Positions 8,106 to 16,807 of a DNA stretch of 64,000 nucleotides are shown here, one piece after another. The notes beneath the pieces were generated by a model. That model did not search any database. It was not told where the DNA came from and saw only the letters and a list, made by a program, of their open reading frames with translations. Position 1 is the first letter of the stretch, and each line of letters begins with the position of its first letter. The DNA lies in the NCBI RefSeq assembly GCF_030546645.1, contig NZ_JAUOTO010000001.1, positions 372,001 through 436,000 of the forward strand, in the 5' to 3' direction. The position numbers were made by a program, and so were the translations under genes. The DNA comes from Flavitalea plasmicola (GTDB taxonomy: Bacteria > Bacteroidota > Bacteroidia > Chitinophagales > Chitinophagaceae).

Positions 8106-9524
8106 TTACGGAAAGATCCCCAATTCCGCATAGCTGGTGCCCACCTTATTAATAGCCACCACATAAGCCGCTGTCCGCATATCGGGGATATCCGGCATGC
8201 TCTTCCAGGCCGTCATGATCTCCCGCGTGGCGGCGATCATCGTCTCTTCAAGACCGCTGTACACCAGGTCCACCTCATCGGCGCCATGCAGGATAAATTC
8301 TTTTTCCGCAGGCGACACTTTCTTGCCCGTGAGGCCTTCTATCTGACCCAGGATATGGGTATTCATATTCTCGGTAAAGCGCTTTTCCATGCGGCCATAA
8401 CGCACGTGGCTAAGGTTTTTCAGCCATTCGAAATAGCTGACGGTGACACCTCCCGCATTCAGGTACATGTCGGGTACCACGAGGGTGCCTTTCTTGATGA
8501 AGATCTCATCCGCCTCCGGTGTGAGGGGACCGTTGGCGGCTTCGCCGATGATCCTGGCTTTTACGTTCGGAGCGTTCTTCCCATTGATGACATTCTCCAA
8601 TGCGGCGGGTATGAGGATATCGCATTCCAGCTCCAGCGCATCCCCGGAGTTAGGGATATTCGTGGCGCCGGGAAAGTTCAGGATGCTGCCTGTCTTCTTC
8701 CTATGTTGAAATACTTCTTCTTCGTTGAGGCCTGCCGGATTGGTGATGGCGCCTTCAAATTCGGCGAGCGCGATGACCTTGGCGCCGCCTTCGCGGAAGA
8801 ACTTAGCTGCATGATAGCCCACATTACCCATTCCCTGGACGACAACGGTCTTTCCTTCGATGCCGGGTTTTAGCTTGAGGCGGCTCATCACATCCTCCAT
8901 GTTGCAGACCTCGCGGATGCCATAGAACACGCCCAGGCCGGTGGCTTCCCGGCGTCCGCGTACCCCGCCTTGTGAGACAGGCTTGCCTGTGACGCAGCCA
9001 AGCGCGTCGATCTCGCCGGGGCGCATGCTCATATAGGTGTCCAGGATCCAGGCCATTTCACGCTCGCCCGTTCCGTAGTCCGGCGCGGGTACGTCCGTGC
9101 CCGGGCCGATGAAGTTCTTTTTGATCAGCTCGGACGTATAGCGACGGGTGATCTTTTCCAGCTCGTAGGGTGTATATTTCTTCGGGTCGATGGTGATCCC
9201 GCCTTTTGCGCCGCCAAAAGGTACATTCACGATGGCGCATTTGAAGGTCATGAGGGCCGCCAGGGCCATCACCTCATCCAGGTTGACCGAAAGGGCAAAA
9301 CGGATCCCGCCTTTACAGGGTGTTTTGTGATGGGAATGCTGAACACGATAAGCTTTGATCACTTCTATCTTATCGCCGATCTTTACGGGGAAGAACATCC
9401 GGTATACGGCATTGCATTGTTTGATCTGTTCCAGGATGCCGGGATCCCAGGAGGTATGCTTTGCCGCCTTGTCAAAACTTTTTTCTACTGCTTCAAAGAA
9501 TTTGTACTCGATTTGTGCCGCCAT
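8106..9524 (-). CDS. gdh: Glutamate dehydrogenase (Glu/Leu/Phe/Val dehydrogenase family)
   Basis: The 472-residue cytoplasmic enzyme converts glutamate and 2-oxoglutarate, linking nitrogen and carbon metabolism. Visible family marks are the substrate region [15 protein letters not shown], the core [22 protein letters not shown], and the Rossmann loop [16 protein letters not shown] that binds NAD(P). The length is a little above the usual 410-450. Near the C-terminus it carries an extra helical region of the type seen in Bacteroidota homologues. Cofactor choice (NAD or NADP) is not clear from sequence. It is the last gene of a group beginning at tdk, 20 bases after ccmD, followed by a strong terminator. 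Confidence 0.92.
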   Translation of the reverse strand: MAAQIEYKFFEAVEKSFDKAAKHTSWDPGILEQIKQCNAVYRMFFPVKIGDKIEVIKAYRVQHSHHKTPCKGGIRFALSVNLDEVMALAALMTFKCAIVNVPFGGAKGGITIDPKKYTPYELEKITRRYTSELIKKNFIGPGTDVPAPDYGTGEREMAWILDTYMSMRPGEIDALGCVTGKPVSQGGVRGRREATGLGVFYGIREVCNMEDVMSRLKLKPGIEGKTVVVQGMGNVGYHAAKFFREGGAKVIALAEFEGAITNPAGLNEEEVFQHRKKTGSILNFPGATNIPNSGDALELECDILIPAALENVINGKNAPNVKARIIGEAANGPLTPEADEIFIKKGTLVVPDMYLNAGGVTVSYFEWLKNLSHVRYGRMEKRFTENMNTHILGQIEGLTGKKVSPAEKEFILHGADEVDLVYSGLEETMIAATREIMTAWKSMPDIPDMRTAAYVVAINKVGTSYAELGIFP

Positions 9525-9544
9525 AACATATGGATTTATCGTTT

Positions 9545-9817
9545 TTATTTTTTATCCGTGCTTACTTCTTTTTCCAGCCGGGTGATCTTCCGGTCCAGCC
9601 GGACAACATAGCCGATCAGGCCCAGCAGGATCACCAACACCACGGCGACCACTACATAGATCTTTCCACTGGCCCGCAACTGGTCGGCCATTTCCACTCT
9701 TTGTGCTGCAGCGCTATCGACAACCTTTAGCTGGCCGGTGCTATCCTGCGCAAATACTACCGATCTGGCGACCCAAAAAGATAAAAGCAACAGGAGAGCG
9801 CAAACTTTTTTATACAT
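9545..9817 (-). CDS. ccmD: CcmD-family small membrane protein
   Basis: The 90-residue protein has a signal-like hydrophobic N-terminus ending VVFAQ, a soluble part of about 28 residues, one membrane helix (about residues 53-72, [20 protein letters not shown]) and a charged cytoplasmic tail. The order and spacing, directly after CcmC, match the CcmD-like subunits of Bacteroidota, which are thought to stabilise heme delivery by CcmC. Sequence alone is weak for so small a protein; the call rests on topology and neighbours. Confidence 0.75.
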   Translation of the reverse strand: MYKKVCALLLLLSFWVARSVVFAQDSTGQLKVVDSAAAQRVEMADQLRASGKIYVVVAVVLVILLGLIGYVVRLDRKITRLEKEVSTDKK

Positions 9818-9848
9818 CGCTTGAATATATTCTTTTCAAATAGAGTTT

Positions 9849-10505
9849 TCAATGAAGACGCTGTTCTGACAACATTTGCAGGCGGATACGTAAGGTAGTG
9901 ATCCACACACCCAGCAAGGCCCATCCCGGCAAGGCTCCCGGCCAGAAAACCATACGTATATGGACATCTGCGTTGATGGCCGGATTTCCCGATCCCCCCG
10001 GGTGAAGGCTATCCACCAGACGGGGTATGATCCAGATCGTAGGGAACAGCATGGCAAAGGCGAATATGTTATATACGGCGCCGATCCTTGCCCGCTTGTC
10101 CACATCGGTCATGGAGTTCCGTAATACCAGGTATGCCAGGTAGATCAGCAAGGCAACGACGGCTCCCAGCTGCTTGGGATCATTGCTCCAGAAAGCATTC
10201 CAGGTAAAGCCGGCCCAGACAGAGCCGGTGGTCAACCCCAGGACGCCATACACAATACCGGTTTTGGCATACTCTAACGCGTAAATGTCGAATATATGAT
10301 TGTTGGTGCGCAGGTATTTGATGGAATAGACCAGGGAAGTGATGAAAAGGATCATCATACAGAACCACATGGCTATATGAAAATAGTAGTTCCGGATCGT
10401 CTCGTTAAGGATGGGCTTGGCGGGCACCGGGCCTAAAAATCCGGCTACAAAAGTGTAGATAAGTAGTATAACGCATAATATTTTCCACCAATTCTGTCGA
10501 AGCAT
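9849..10505 (-). CDS. ccmC: Heme exporter CcmC / CcsA-type cytochrome c biogenesis protein
   Basis: The 218-residue protein has about six hydrophobic helices. It carries a tryptophan-rich periplasmic segment (GSVWAGFTWNAFWSNDP) that corresponds to the WWD heme-handling domain, in a variant form. Conserved histidines lie in YYFHIAMW and DVHIRMVFW. It should sit in the inner membrane and present heme for cytochrome c maturation. It is flanked by CcmD downstream (31 bases) and CcmB upstream (about 200 bases). CcmE and the apocytochrome ligase are not in the window. Confidence 0.88.
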   Translation of the reverse strand: MLRQNWWKILCVILLIYTFVAGFLGPVPAKPILNETIRNYYFHIAMWFCMMILFITSLVYSIKYLRTNNHIFDIYALEYAKTGIVYGVLGLTTGSVWAGFTWNAFWSNDPKQLGAVVALLIYLAYLVLRNSMTDVDKRARIGAVYNIFAFAMLFPTIWIIPRLVDSLHPGGSGNPAINADVHIRMVFWPGALPGWALLGVWITTLRIRLQMLSEQRLH

Positions 10506-10706
10506 ATCACATTCTTATTAGGGGTTGATCTGTGCAAACTCGTTGTTAATCAATGTAAATAGGCACAACCCCCGGTTTGGATCAGCAAAATTAGGGGAAA
10601 GCGCCAGCATATTCCGCAAACGGCTTTCCCAATCGTGAAAATTAAATGAAGCAGTGGTATTCTCCCGCCAGGGCAATAGAAAATCTAAATAACTACTGAC
10701 TAAGCT

Positions 10707-11387
10707 TCAATCCTTCCAAAGAAAAGGGAAAAGAATAATGGCGAGCGCAACGATCATCAGGTCCAGTCCCGCGATCAGGGCCAGCATACTGCCCAGGCCG
10801 CCCTGCACGACATCTTCAAAAGCAATGGTCGACGCTTTATTCAACAACATCAGCTGTGGAATGATCAGCGGGAAGCCCAGGATAGCCATCAGGGCAGCGC
10901 TTTGCTGCGCGCGTGCAGCGATCGCCGCCAGAAAGGTGAAGACCAGGCTAAGGCTTACCCCTCCCAGGCCACTGAGCAACAGGAACGATATAGGATGAGC
11001 CAGGGGGTTACCCAGCATCAGCGTGAACAGAAAGAGACTGACCAGGCTCATCAACAGCATGAGTAGGGCATTGAACAACAATTTGGAAAGAATAAAATCC
11101 CTCGCGCCGGCTATTGAGTAAAAATACAGCAAACGACCGCGTCCCTCCTGCAGAAAACTTTTGGCCACCGCATTTACGCAGATGAACAGCTGGATCATCC
11201 AGAACAACCCTTTCCAGACGGCGCCTTCGGGTTCACCCATGGAAAGATATAATACAAATATGGTGGAAGCGACATATAAGAGCACACCGTAAAAAGTATA
11301 CTGTTGACGGACCTCCAGCAGAAGATCCTTCTTAAAAAGCGACCATATATAGCGGGTGGATCCCCCCATCGGCAACAATTTTAACAT
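10707..11387 (-). CDS. ccmB: Heme exporter subunit CcmB
   Basis: With the ATG at 11387 the protein is 226 residues; the frame also extends to a GTG at 11420, and a third option is the ATG 18 bases further in. It opens with LFKKDLLLEVRQQYTFYGVLLY, the usual CcmB beginning, and has six hydrophobic helices. The conserved ARDFILSKLLFNALLM segment and the late FPLIIPQLML also fit CcmB. In the Ccm system it forms the membrane part of an ABC-type complex with CcmA, which is not present here. Between this gene and ccmC, 10506-10706 holds no clear gene. Confidence 0.88.
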   Translation of the reverse strand: MLKLLPMGGSTRYIWSLFKKDLLLEVRQQYTFYGVLLYVASTIFVLYLSMGEPEGAVWKGLFWMIQLFICVNAVAKSFLQEGRGRLLYFYSIAGARDFILSKLLFNALLMLLMSLVSLFLFTLMLGNPLAHPISFLLLSGLGGVSLSLVFTFLAAIAARAQQSAALMAILGFPLIIPQLMLLNKASTIAFEDVVQGGLGSMLALIAGLDLMIVALAIILFPFLWKD

Positions 11388-11438
11388 TTTTATAAATTTT
11401 ATCCCGCAGCATTTTTTCACCTCCTACATGCGACAATT

Positions 11439-12011
11439 TCAGCATTCCGGACCATAGTAGCAATTTCTGCAACGGGGTTCGTAAATATCCATTTCTCCCA
11501 GCATAATTTGCCCGCCGGTGGTTTTCTTACGGTAGGAATAGTTGGCAATGTTTCCACATTTTACACAAATGGCATGCAACTTGGTTATATATTCTGCTTT
11601 GGCAAGCAGGTAAGGCATTTGTCCGAAAGGTTTGGCGGAGTAGTCCATATCCAGTCCTGCAATGATGACACGGATACCGCGAAAGGCCAGCTGGTCGCAG
11701 ACTTCAGGTAACTGGTCATCGAAGAACTGGGCTTCGTCGATGCCGATGACGTCGACCTCATTTGCCAGCAAGAGTATCGTTTGAGAATTGTCGATAGGTG
11801 TGGATTGAATGGCGGTTTCATCATGCGAAACGATGTTTTGCTCGTGGTAGCGGGTATCCATGGCAGGCTTGAAGATCTCAACTTTCAGATGGGCGATCTT
11901 CGCCCGCTTCAGTCTCCGTATCAACTCCTCGGTCTTTCCCGAGAACATGGATCCGCAAATTACCTCTATCCAGCCACGTCTCTCGCCTTTAATATGAGGT
12001 TCAATGAACAT
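11439..12011 (-). CDS. tdk: Thymidine kinase (type II)
   Basis: The 190-residue enzyme phosphorylates thymidine in the salvage pathway. Its P-loop is GSMFSGKT (20-27), the catalytic base is Glu94 in IDEAQFF, and four cysteines (149, 152, 181, 184) form the structural zinc site. The lasso-loop region [15 protein letters not shown] is present. Length is standard for the family. It is the first gene of the minus-strand group; the 95 bases up to the divergent hypothetical gene at 12107 should hold both promoters. Confidence 0.95.
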   Translation of the reverse strand: MFIEPHIKGERRGWIEVICGSMFSGKTEELIRRLKRAKIAHLKVEIFKPAMDTRYHEQNIVSHDETAIQSTPIDNSQTILLLANEVDVIGIDEAQFFDDQLPEVCDQLAFRGIRVIIAGLDMDYSAKPFGQMPYLLAKAEYITKLHAICVKCGNIANYSYRKKTTGGQIMLGEMDIYEPRCRNCYYGPEC

Positions 12012-12106
12012 AAGCGCATAAAATTAGGTTCGGAATTTGTTATAACTTTATAGTGATTACCACGGTGGATCGCATTTACTAACCCGAAAAGGCTCCCCAT
12101 TGTACC

Positions 12107-12862
12107 ATGGAAAGACTACAACAACTTATTAACCAGTTACAAGAGCAGCATGATAGGAAGGTAGACCCCTCTCAAATGCTCCAGACCATCCGGCTCCTGG
12201 AAGCCGAGCTTGCCCTCTTGTCAACCCAGGCAGCTGTCAGCAAGGGATCGGCAAAAGTAGCGGTTATGATGCCATCCTCCATGAAAATATATTCCGGGCA
12301 TGCTGCCATGCAGGAAGTAAGGACGGCAGCTGTTGGAGCAGGAGCAGCCGCCAGCGTGGCGGCCCCCCCTGTGGTCAATGTTCCGCCTCCGCCGGCTCCC
12401 GAGGTCCGGCTGGCCCCTGATCCGGGTAACCCGCCCCGCCCCGCCGCTAAAGACCCGGAAAAAGGCCCCTGGCCCTACGATCCGCTGGCCGAGATCCCTA
12501 CCTTACTGGCCCAGCAGCAAAAGCAGCCCCGCGAGCTTAACGATGTAATTGGCAACAATGGCTCGTCGCTGAATGACAAGCTGAGAACAGACAGGCTGGA
12601 GCTCAAATCAGCCCTCAACGACACGCCCGTACGGGACCTGAAAAAGGCCATCGGCGTCAACGACCGCTTTGTATTCATCAGCCAGCTCTTCCGGGGGGAC
12701 GAAGTGATGTACGAACGCAGTCTGAAGACCATCAACGGCTTCCGCATCCTGCCCGAGGCAGAATACTGGATGGAGCGGGAACTGAAAGTTAAGCTGGGAT
12801 GGGATGAGACCCGGGAAACGGTGAAGCATTTCTATCAGCTGGTCAAAAGACGATTTTCCTGA
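12107..12862 (+). CDS. Conserved Bacteroidota hypothetical protein with Pro/Ala-rich middle
   Basis: The 251-residue protein has three parts. Residues 1-45 form a charged, probably coiled-coil helix (MERLQQLINQLQEQ). Residues about 70-130 are low-complexity Ala/Pro (VPPPPAPEV). A compact C-terminal domain from about 150 contains AIGVNDRFVFISQLF and FRILPEAEYWMEREL, which I recall as conserved in Bacteroidota proteins without a known function. There is no signal peptide or membrane helix, so it is probably cytoplasmic. Its last 28 bases overlap the end of the Kdo transferase gene on the other strand. Confidence 0.8.
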   Translation: MERLQQLINQLQEQHDRKVDPSQMLQTIRLLEAELALLSTQAAVSKGSAKVAVMMPSSMKIYSGHAAMQEVRTAAVGAGAAASVAAPPVVNVPPPPAPEVRLAPDPGNPPRPAAKDPEKGPWPYDPLAEIPTLLAQQQKQPRELNDVIGNNGSSLNDKLRTDRLELKSALNDTPVRDLKKAIGVNDRFVFISQLFRGDEVMYERSLKTINGFRILPEAEYWMERELKVKLGWDETRETVKHFYQLVKRRFS

Positions 12863-14157
12863 ATATAACGGACGATCCGGTCCGTCGCTCCTTTTTTACC
12901 ATATACATAGTCCCGGGATGCCTCACAGGCCTGCCGGTATTCTTCTTCATTGTTTAGCAGCCGGTGGAATACAGACTCCGCTTCCAGCGCACTGTCGATG
13001 ACAATACCACCGCCCAGTTCCGTCAGCTCCACCGCCTCGATGTATTTCTCGATCACAGGTCCGAAGACCACCGGACGGCCATAGACGGCAGCTTCCAGCA
13101 CGTTGTGCACCCCATCGTCCCCGAATCCACCGCCGACATAAGCAACAGTGGCATATTGGTACAGCCGGGATAGCATCCCGATATTATCGATGATCAATAC
13201 ATTCGGCGCCGGCTGGCCCGGACGCAAACCTTTGAACCCCTGGCTCGCCGCTTCCCCCGTTCCCCGGCTTGCAGCTAATTCTGAATAGCGGATCTTGTTC
13301 CGGAACAGCTGCTCCACCTCTTTCAGCCGCCCCTCTTCGATCTCATGGGGTGCAATGACAAATCGGATATCCGGATGTGTATTGGCATAATGGTCCAGCT
13401 CCTCCTCGTCCTCCTCCCAGGTGCTGCCGGCGACGACCACGGTCGCATCGCCGCAGAAAGCTTCGATGGCCGGCAGCGATTCCCGGCTTTCGGCAATCTC
13501 GATCACCCTGTCGAAACGGGTATCCCCACTGACGCTGACGTTCCCGGTGAACCCAATGGTCGCCAGCAATTTCCGGGAGGCTTCCGTCTGCACGAAGAGA
13601 TGGGTAAAGCATTCCAGCATATAGCGGTGCAGCCTGCCCCACCACTTGAAAAAGGGCTGATCCGCACGGAAGATGCCTGACACCAGTAGGGTAGGGATCT
13701 TCCTTTTCCTCAGCTCCACCAGGAAATAATACCAGTAATCATATTTTATCCAGATCACCAGGGTGGGCTTCACCAGGTCGATGAACCGGCGGGCATGCTG
13801 ACGTGAATCCAGGGGCAGGTAAAATATATGATCGGCCCCCTTGTAGTCTTTACGCGCCTTATATCCCGAAGGAGAGAAAAAGCTGATGACGACCTTGCTC
13901 TCCGGCGACGTAGCCCGGAGGCGCTCCAGCACCGGTCTGCCCTGTTCGAATTCCCCCAGCGACGCACAATGCATCCATATAACTGGGTATTTTTCAGCGG
14001 CAAGCTGCGAGCTGTCAGCCCCAAGCTCGGCTGCCATCCTGTCAAAAAGGCCCTTTCTGCCTTCCAGCCAGCTCTTTGCCTTCTTGTTCCAGGGGGCTAT
14101 CAGCCCAATACCCAGGCGGTAGGCCCATAAAAAAACATGATAGAAGATAATACTCAC
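12835..14157 (-). CDS. waaA: 3-deoxy-D-manno-octulosonic acid (Kdo) transferase
   Basis: The 440-residue enzyme adds Kdo to lipid IVA at the cytoplasmic face of the inner membrane during lipopolysaccharide synthesis. An N-terminal hydrophobic stretch (IIFYHVFLWAYRLGIGLIAP) anchors it. WMHCASLGEFEQGRP is the hallmark motif with the catalytic Glu, and VLIIDNIGMLSRLYQYA, AYVGGGFGDDGVHNVLE and YGRPVVFGP are typical of the GT30 donor domain. The start is a GTG at 14157. Two segments, near residues 46-58 and 292-310, look longer than usual and coincide with repeat-like DNA. The last 28 bases overlap the opposite gene. Confidence 0.93.
   Translation of the reverse strand: MSIIFYHVFLWAYRLGIGLIAPWNKKAKSWLEGRKGLFDRMAAELGADSSQLAAEKYPVIWMHCASLGEFEQGRPVLERLRATSPESKVVISFFSPSGYKARKDYKGADHIFYLPLDSRQHARRFIDLVKPTLVIWIKYDYWYYFLVELRKRKIPTLLVSGIFRADQPFFKWWGRLHRYMLECFTHLFVQTEASRKLLATIGFTGNVSVSGDTRFDRVIEIAESRESLPAIEAFCGDATVVVAGSTWEEDEEELDHYANTHPDIRFVIAPHEIEEGRLKEVEQLFRNKIRYSELAASRGTGEAASQGFKGLRPGQPAPNVLIIDNIGMLSRLYQYATVAYVGGGFGDDGVHNVLEAAVYGRPVVFGPVIEKYIEAVELTELGGGIVIDSALEAESVFHRLLNNEEEYRQACEASRDYVYGKKGATDRIVRYIQENRLLTS
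13240..13278. repeat. Repeat-like insertion inside the Kdo transferase gene (C-terminal half)
   Basis: The stretch includes CCGGCTTGCAGCTAATTCT with the core unit GCTTGCAGCT and encodes part of SELAASRGTGEAASQGF. This is a low-complexity loop placed just before the conserved VLIIDNIG strand. It fits an in-frame copy of the AGCTTGCAGC family that has since diverged. Confidence 0.5.
13997..14032. repeat. Repeat-like insertion inside the Kdo transferase gene (N-terminal half)
   Basis: The stretch contains GGCAAGCTGCGAGCTGTCAG and CAAGCTCGGCTGC, degenerate units of the AGCTTGCAGC family in reverse orientation. It encodes AELGADSSQLAAEKY, a loop directly before the conserved catalytic motif WMHCASLGEFEQG. 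The frame is kept. Confidence 0.5.
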
Positions 14158-14187
14158 TCGTACGAAGATAACAATTTATAAATGTCC

Positions 14188-14222
14188 GGCTTGCAGCTTG
14201 TAGCTTGAAGCTTGCAGCTTGA
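14188..14222. repeat. Short copy of the AGCTTGCAGC repeat family
   Basis: GGCTTGCAGCTTGTAGCTTG followed by AAGCTTGCAGCTTGAA repeats the units of the array at 2443-2605. It lies in the divergent gap between the Kdo transferase and the nucleotide-sugar operon, where promoters for both are expected. Confidence 0.85.
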
Positions 14223-14286
14223 ATAAGTCACAATTTTGCAGTAGGTTTGTGCCCGGTTAAAACCTGGTAAAACAACAAGACATAGT

Positions 14287-15423
14287 ATGAACATGCGGCC
14301 GATTCAAATGGTAGACCTGAAGCAGCAATACGTTAAGATAAAGAAGGAGGTGGATTCGGCCATTCAGGAGGTAATAGACAACGCCGCATTTATCCAGGGT
14401 AAGGCCGTCTCTGATTTTGCGACGGCCCTGTCTGCGTACACCGGCTCCAAACACGTCATTCCCTGCGCCAACGGCACCGATGCCCTCCAGATCGCCATGA
14501 TGGCCCTGGACCTCCAGCCGGGTGACGAAGTGATCACCCCCTCTTTCACCTATGTCGCTACCACGGAAGTAGTCGCCCTGTTAAGGCTTAAACCAGTGTT
14601 CGTGGAGGTGGACCCGAAGACCTTCTGCATCGACCCGGCCGCCATTGAAAAAGCCATTACGCCCAGGACCAGGGCCATTGTCCCGGTGCACCTGTACGGA
14701 CAAGCTGCTCCGATGGAGGAGATCATGGACATTGCCGCCCGACATAAACTGTATGTCATCGAAGACAATGCACAGGCCATCGGCAGTGACTATACCTTTT
14801 CGGATGGCAGGACCCAAAAAACAGGCTCCATCGGTACCATCGGCACCACCTCGTTCTTCCCTTCAAAAAATTTGGGCTGCTACGGCGATGGCGGAGCAAT
14901 ATTTACAGATGATGACACGTTAGCTAGCCGGTTGAAAATGATTGCAAACCACGGGCAAAGCCGGCGTTATTATCACGACCTTGTAGGCTGCAACAGCCGG
15001 CTCGACTCCATACAGGCGGCCGTGCTGAATGTCAAGCTGAAGAGCCTGGATGCATATATCGCCGCCAGGCGCAGCGCCGCAGATTTTTATGACGCCGCCT
15101 TTTCAGCGCACCCGAAGATCACGACGCCTTACCGGGCTTCTTACAGCCATCACGTTTTTCACCAGTATACGCTTGTCCTGGAAGGAGTTGACCGCAATGG
15201 GCTGAATGAATACCTGGCTGGAAAGAACATCCCGTCAATGATCTACTATCCCGTACCCGCCCATCGTCAAAAGATGTTTGCCGCCTTTGGCGGAGGCGAT
15301 TGGTCCCTGCCCGTCACCGATTGGCTGACGGAAAGGGTCATCTCCCTGCCCATGCATACAGAGCTGGATAAAGAGCAGTTACAGTACATCACCGCTTCGG
15401 TGAAGGAGTACATCGATAAATAA
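14287..15423 (+). CDS. DegT/DnrJ/EryC1/StrS-family sugar aminotransferase
   Basis: The 378-residue PLP enzyme transfers an amino group to a keto-sugar nucleotide. Visible marks are the N-terminal MVDLKQQYVKIKKEVDSAI, the PLP phosphate-binding ANGTDALQIA, the EDNAQAIG aspartate motif, and the PLP lysine Lys194 in FFPSKNLGCYGDGGA. GCNSRLDSIQAAVL is also typical. It is the first gene of a seven-gene same-strand run, so its product could use a keto-sugar made by the following dehydrogenases or by RmlB. The exact substrate is unknown. A repeat copy lies about 65 bases upstream of the start. Confidence 0.9.
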   Translation: MNMRPIQMVDLKQQYVKIKKEVDSAIQEVIDNAAFIQGKAVSDFATALSAYTGSKHVIPCANGTDALQIAMMALDLQPGDEVITPSFTYVATTEVVALLRLKPVFVEVDPKTFCIDPAAIEKAITPRTRAIVPVHLYGQAAPMEEIMDIAARHKLYVIEDNAQAIGSDYTFSDGRTQKTGSIGTIGTTSFFPSKNLGCYGDGGAIFTDDDTLASRLKMIANHGQSRRYYHDLVGCNSRLDSIQAAVLNVKLKSLDAYIAARRSAADFYDAAFSAHPKITTPYRASYSHHVFHQYTLVLEGVDRNGLNEYLAGKNIPSMIYYPVPAHRQKMFAAFGGGDWSLPVTDWLTERVISLPMHTELDKEQLQYITASVKEYIDK

Positions 15424-15463
15424 AGCGACCTTAACCTAAACAAATTTTAAAAATTAGTCTTTT

Positions 15464-16792
15464 ATGAAAATTGCTGTTGTAGGCACCGGCTATGTAGGAC
15501 TGGTCACCGGAACCTGTTTCGCGGAAACAGGCAATGATGTCATCTGCGTTGATATCGACGCGGGTAAAGTAAAAAAACTATCCAATGGTCAGATCACCAT
15601 TTATGAGCCTGGCCTGGAGAAGCTCTTCCTTCGCAACCTGAAAGAAGAACGGCTTAAGTTTACCACCAGCCTCGAAGACGGCATAAAAGACGCCCAGATC
15701 ATCTTCCTGGCGCTGCCCACCCCTCCCGGTGAAGACGGCTCCGCCGACCTGAAATATATTTTGGGCGTTTCCGACAGCCTTGGCAAGATCCTGAAGGATT
15801 ACAAGGTCGTCGTCGATAAGAGCACCGTTCCCGTCGGAACAGCCGAAAAGGTGCATGCCGCCATCTCAAAGAACTATAAAGGTGAATTCGATGTGGTATC
15901 CAATCCCGAGTTCCTTCGGGAAGGGGTAGCTGTAGACGATTTCATGAAGCCGGACAGGGTAGTCATCGGCACTTCTTCCGAACGTGCCCGTAAGGTCATG
16001 AACGACCTGTACAATCCTTTCGTCCGCCAGGGCAACCCCATTATTTTCATGGACGAGCGCTCCGCCGAGCTGACGAAATATGCGGCCAACTCATTCCTGG
16101 CCACCAAGATCACCTTTATGAACGAAGTGGCACTGCTGTGTGAAAAGCTGGGCGCTGACGTCGATATGGTAAGGCGCGGCATCGGCAGCGATGAGCGGAT
16201 CGGCAAGCGTTTTCTTTTCCCCGGCATCGGCTATGGCGGCAGCTGCTTCCCCAAGGACGTACAGGCCCTCGTGAAGTCTTCCCAGGAAGTGAGCTACGAT
16301 TTCCGTATCCTCAACGCCGTTATGGATGTCAATGAGAAGCAGAAGCTGCACCTGATGCCCAAAGTGAAGAAATACTTTTCGGGCAACCTGAAAGGCAAGC
16401 ATTTCGCTCTTTGGGGGCTGGCCTTCAAGCCCAATACTGACGACATCCGCGAAGCGCCGGCTCTTTATATGATCGATGCCCTCGTTGCGGAAGGCGCGAC
16501 CGTCACCGTATTTGATCCGGAGGCCATGAACAATGTCAAACAACTGATAGGAGATAAAGTGAAGTATGCGGAGAGCCAGTATGAAGCCCTTGAAGGCGCC
16601 GACGCGCTGATCATTGCCACCGAATGGAATGAATTCCGGACCCCCAACTTCCTGAAGATCGTCACCACACTGAAGAGCAAAGTGATCTTCGACGGCCGCA
16701 ATCTTTTCGACATCGCAGCTATCAGGGAGCTGGGATTCTATTATGAAAGCGTAGGCCGCGCACCCTCTAACGCTACTGGAAAAAAATCCTAA
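15464..16792 (+). CDS. ugd: UDP-glucose 6-dehydrogenase
   Basis: The 442-residue enzyme oxidises UDP-glucose to UDP-glucuronate with two NAD molecules. The Rossmann loop VVGTGYVGLVTG lies at residues 5-16. STVPVGTA and NPEFLREG are conserved active-site segments, and the catalytic nucleophile is Cys261 in GYGGSCFPKD. The C-terminal UDP-binding domain carries WGLAFKPNTDDIREAP. It is 40 bases after the aminotransferase and 15 bases before UDP-glucuronate decarboxylase, the enzyme that would use its product. Confidence 0.94.
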   Translation: MKIAVVGTGYVGLVTGTCFAETGNDVICVDIDAGKVKKLSNGQITIYEPGLEKLFLRNLKEERLKFTTSLEDGIKDAQIIFLALPTPPGEDGSADLKYILGVSDSLGKILKDYKVVVDKSTVPVGTAEKVHAAISKNYKGEFDVVSNPEFLREGVAVDDFMKPDRVVIGTSSERARKVMNDLYNPFVRQGNPIIFMDERSAELTKYAANSFLATKITFMNEVALLCEKLGADVDMVRRGIGSDERIGKRFLFPGIGYGGSCFPKDVQALVKSSQEVSYDFRILNAVMDVNEKQKLHLMPKVKKYFSGNLKGKHFALWGLAFKPNTDDIREAPALYMIDALVAEGATVTVFDPEAMNNVKQLIGDKVKYAESQYEALEGADALIIATEWNEFRTPNFLKIVTTLKSKVIFDGRNLFDIAAIRELGFYYESVGRAPSNATGKKS

Positions 16793-16807
16793 AACAACCC
16801 AAACACA

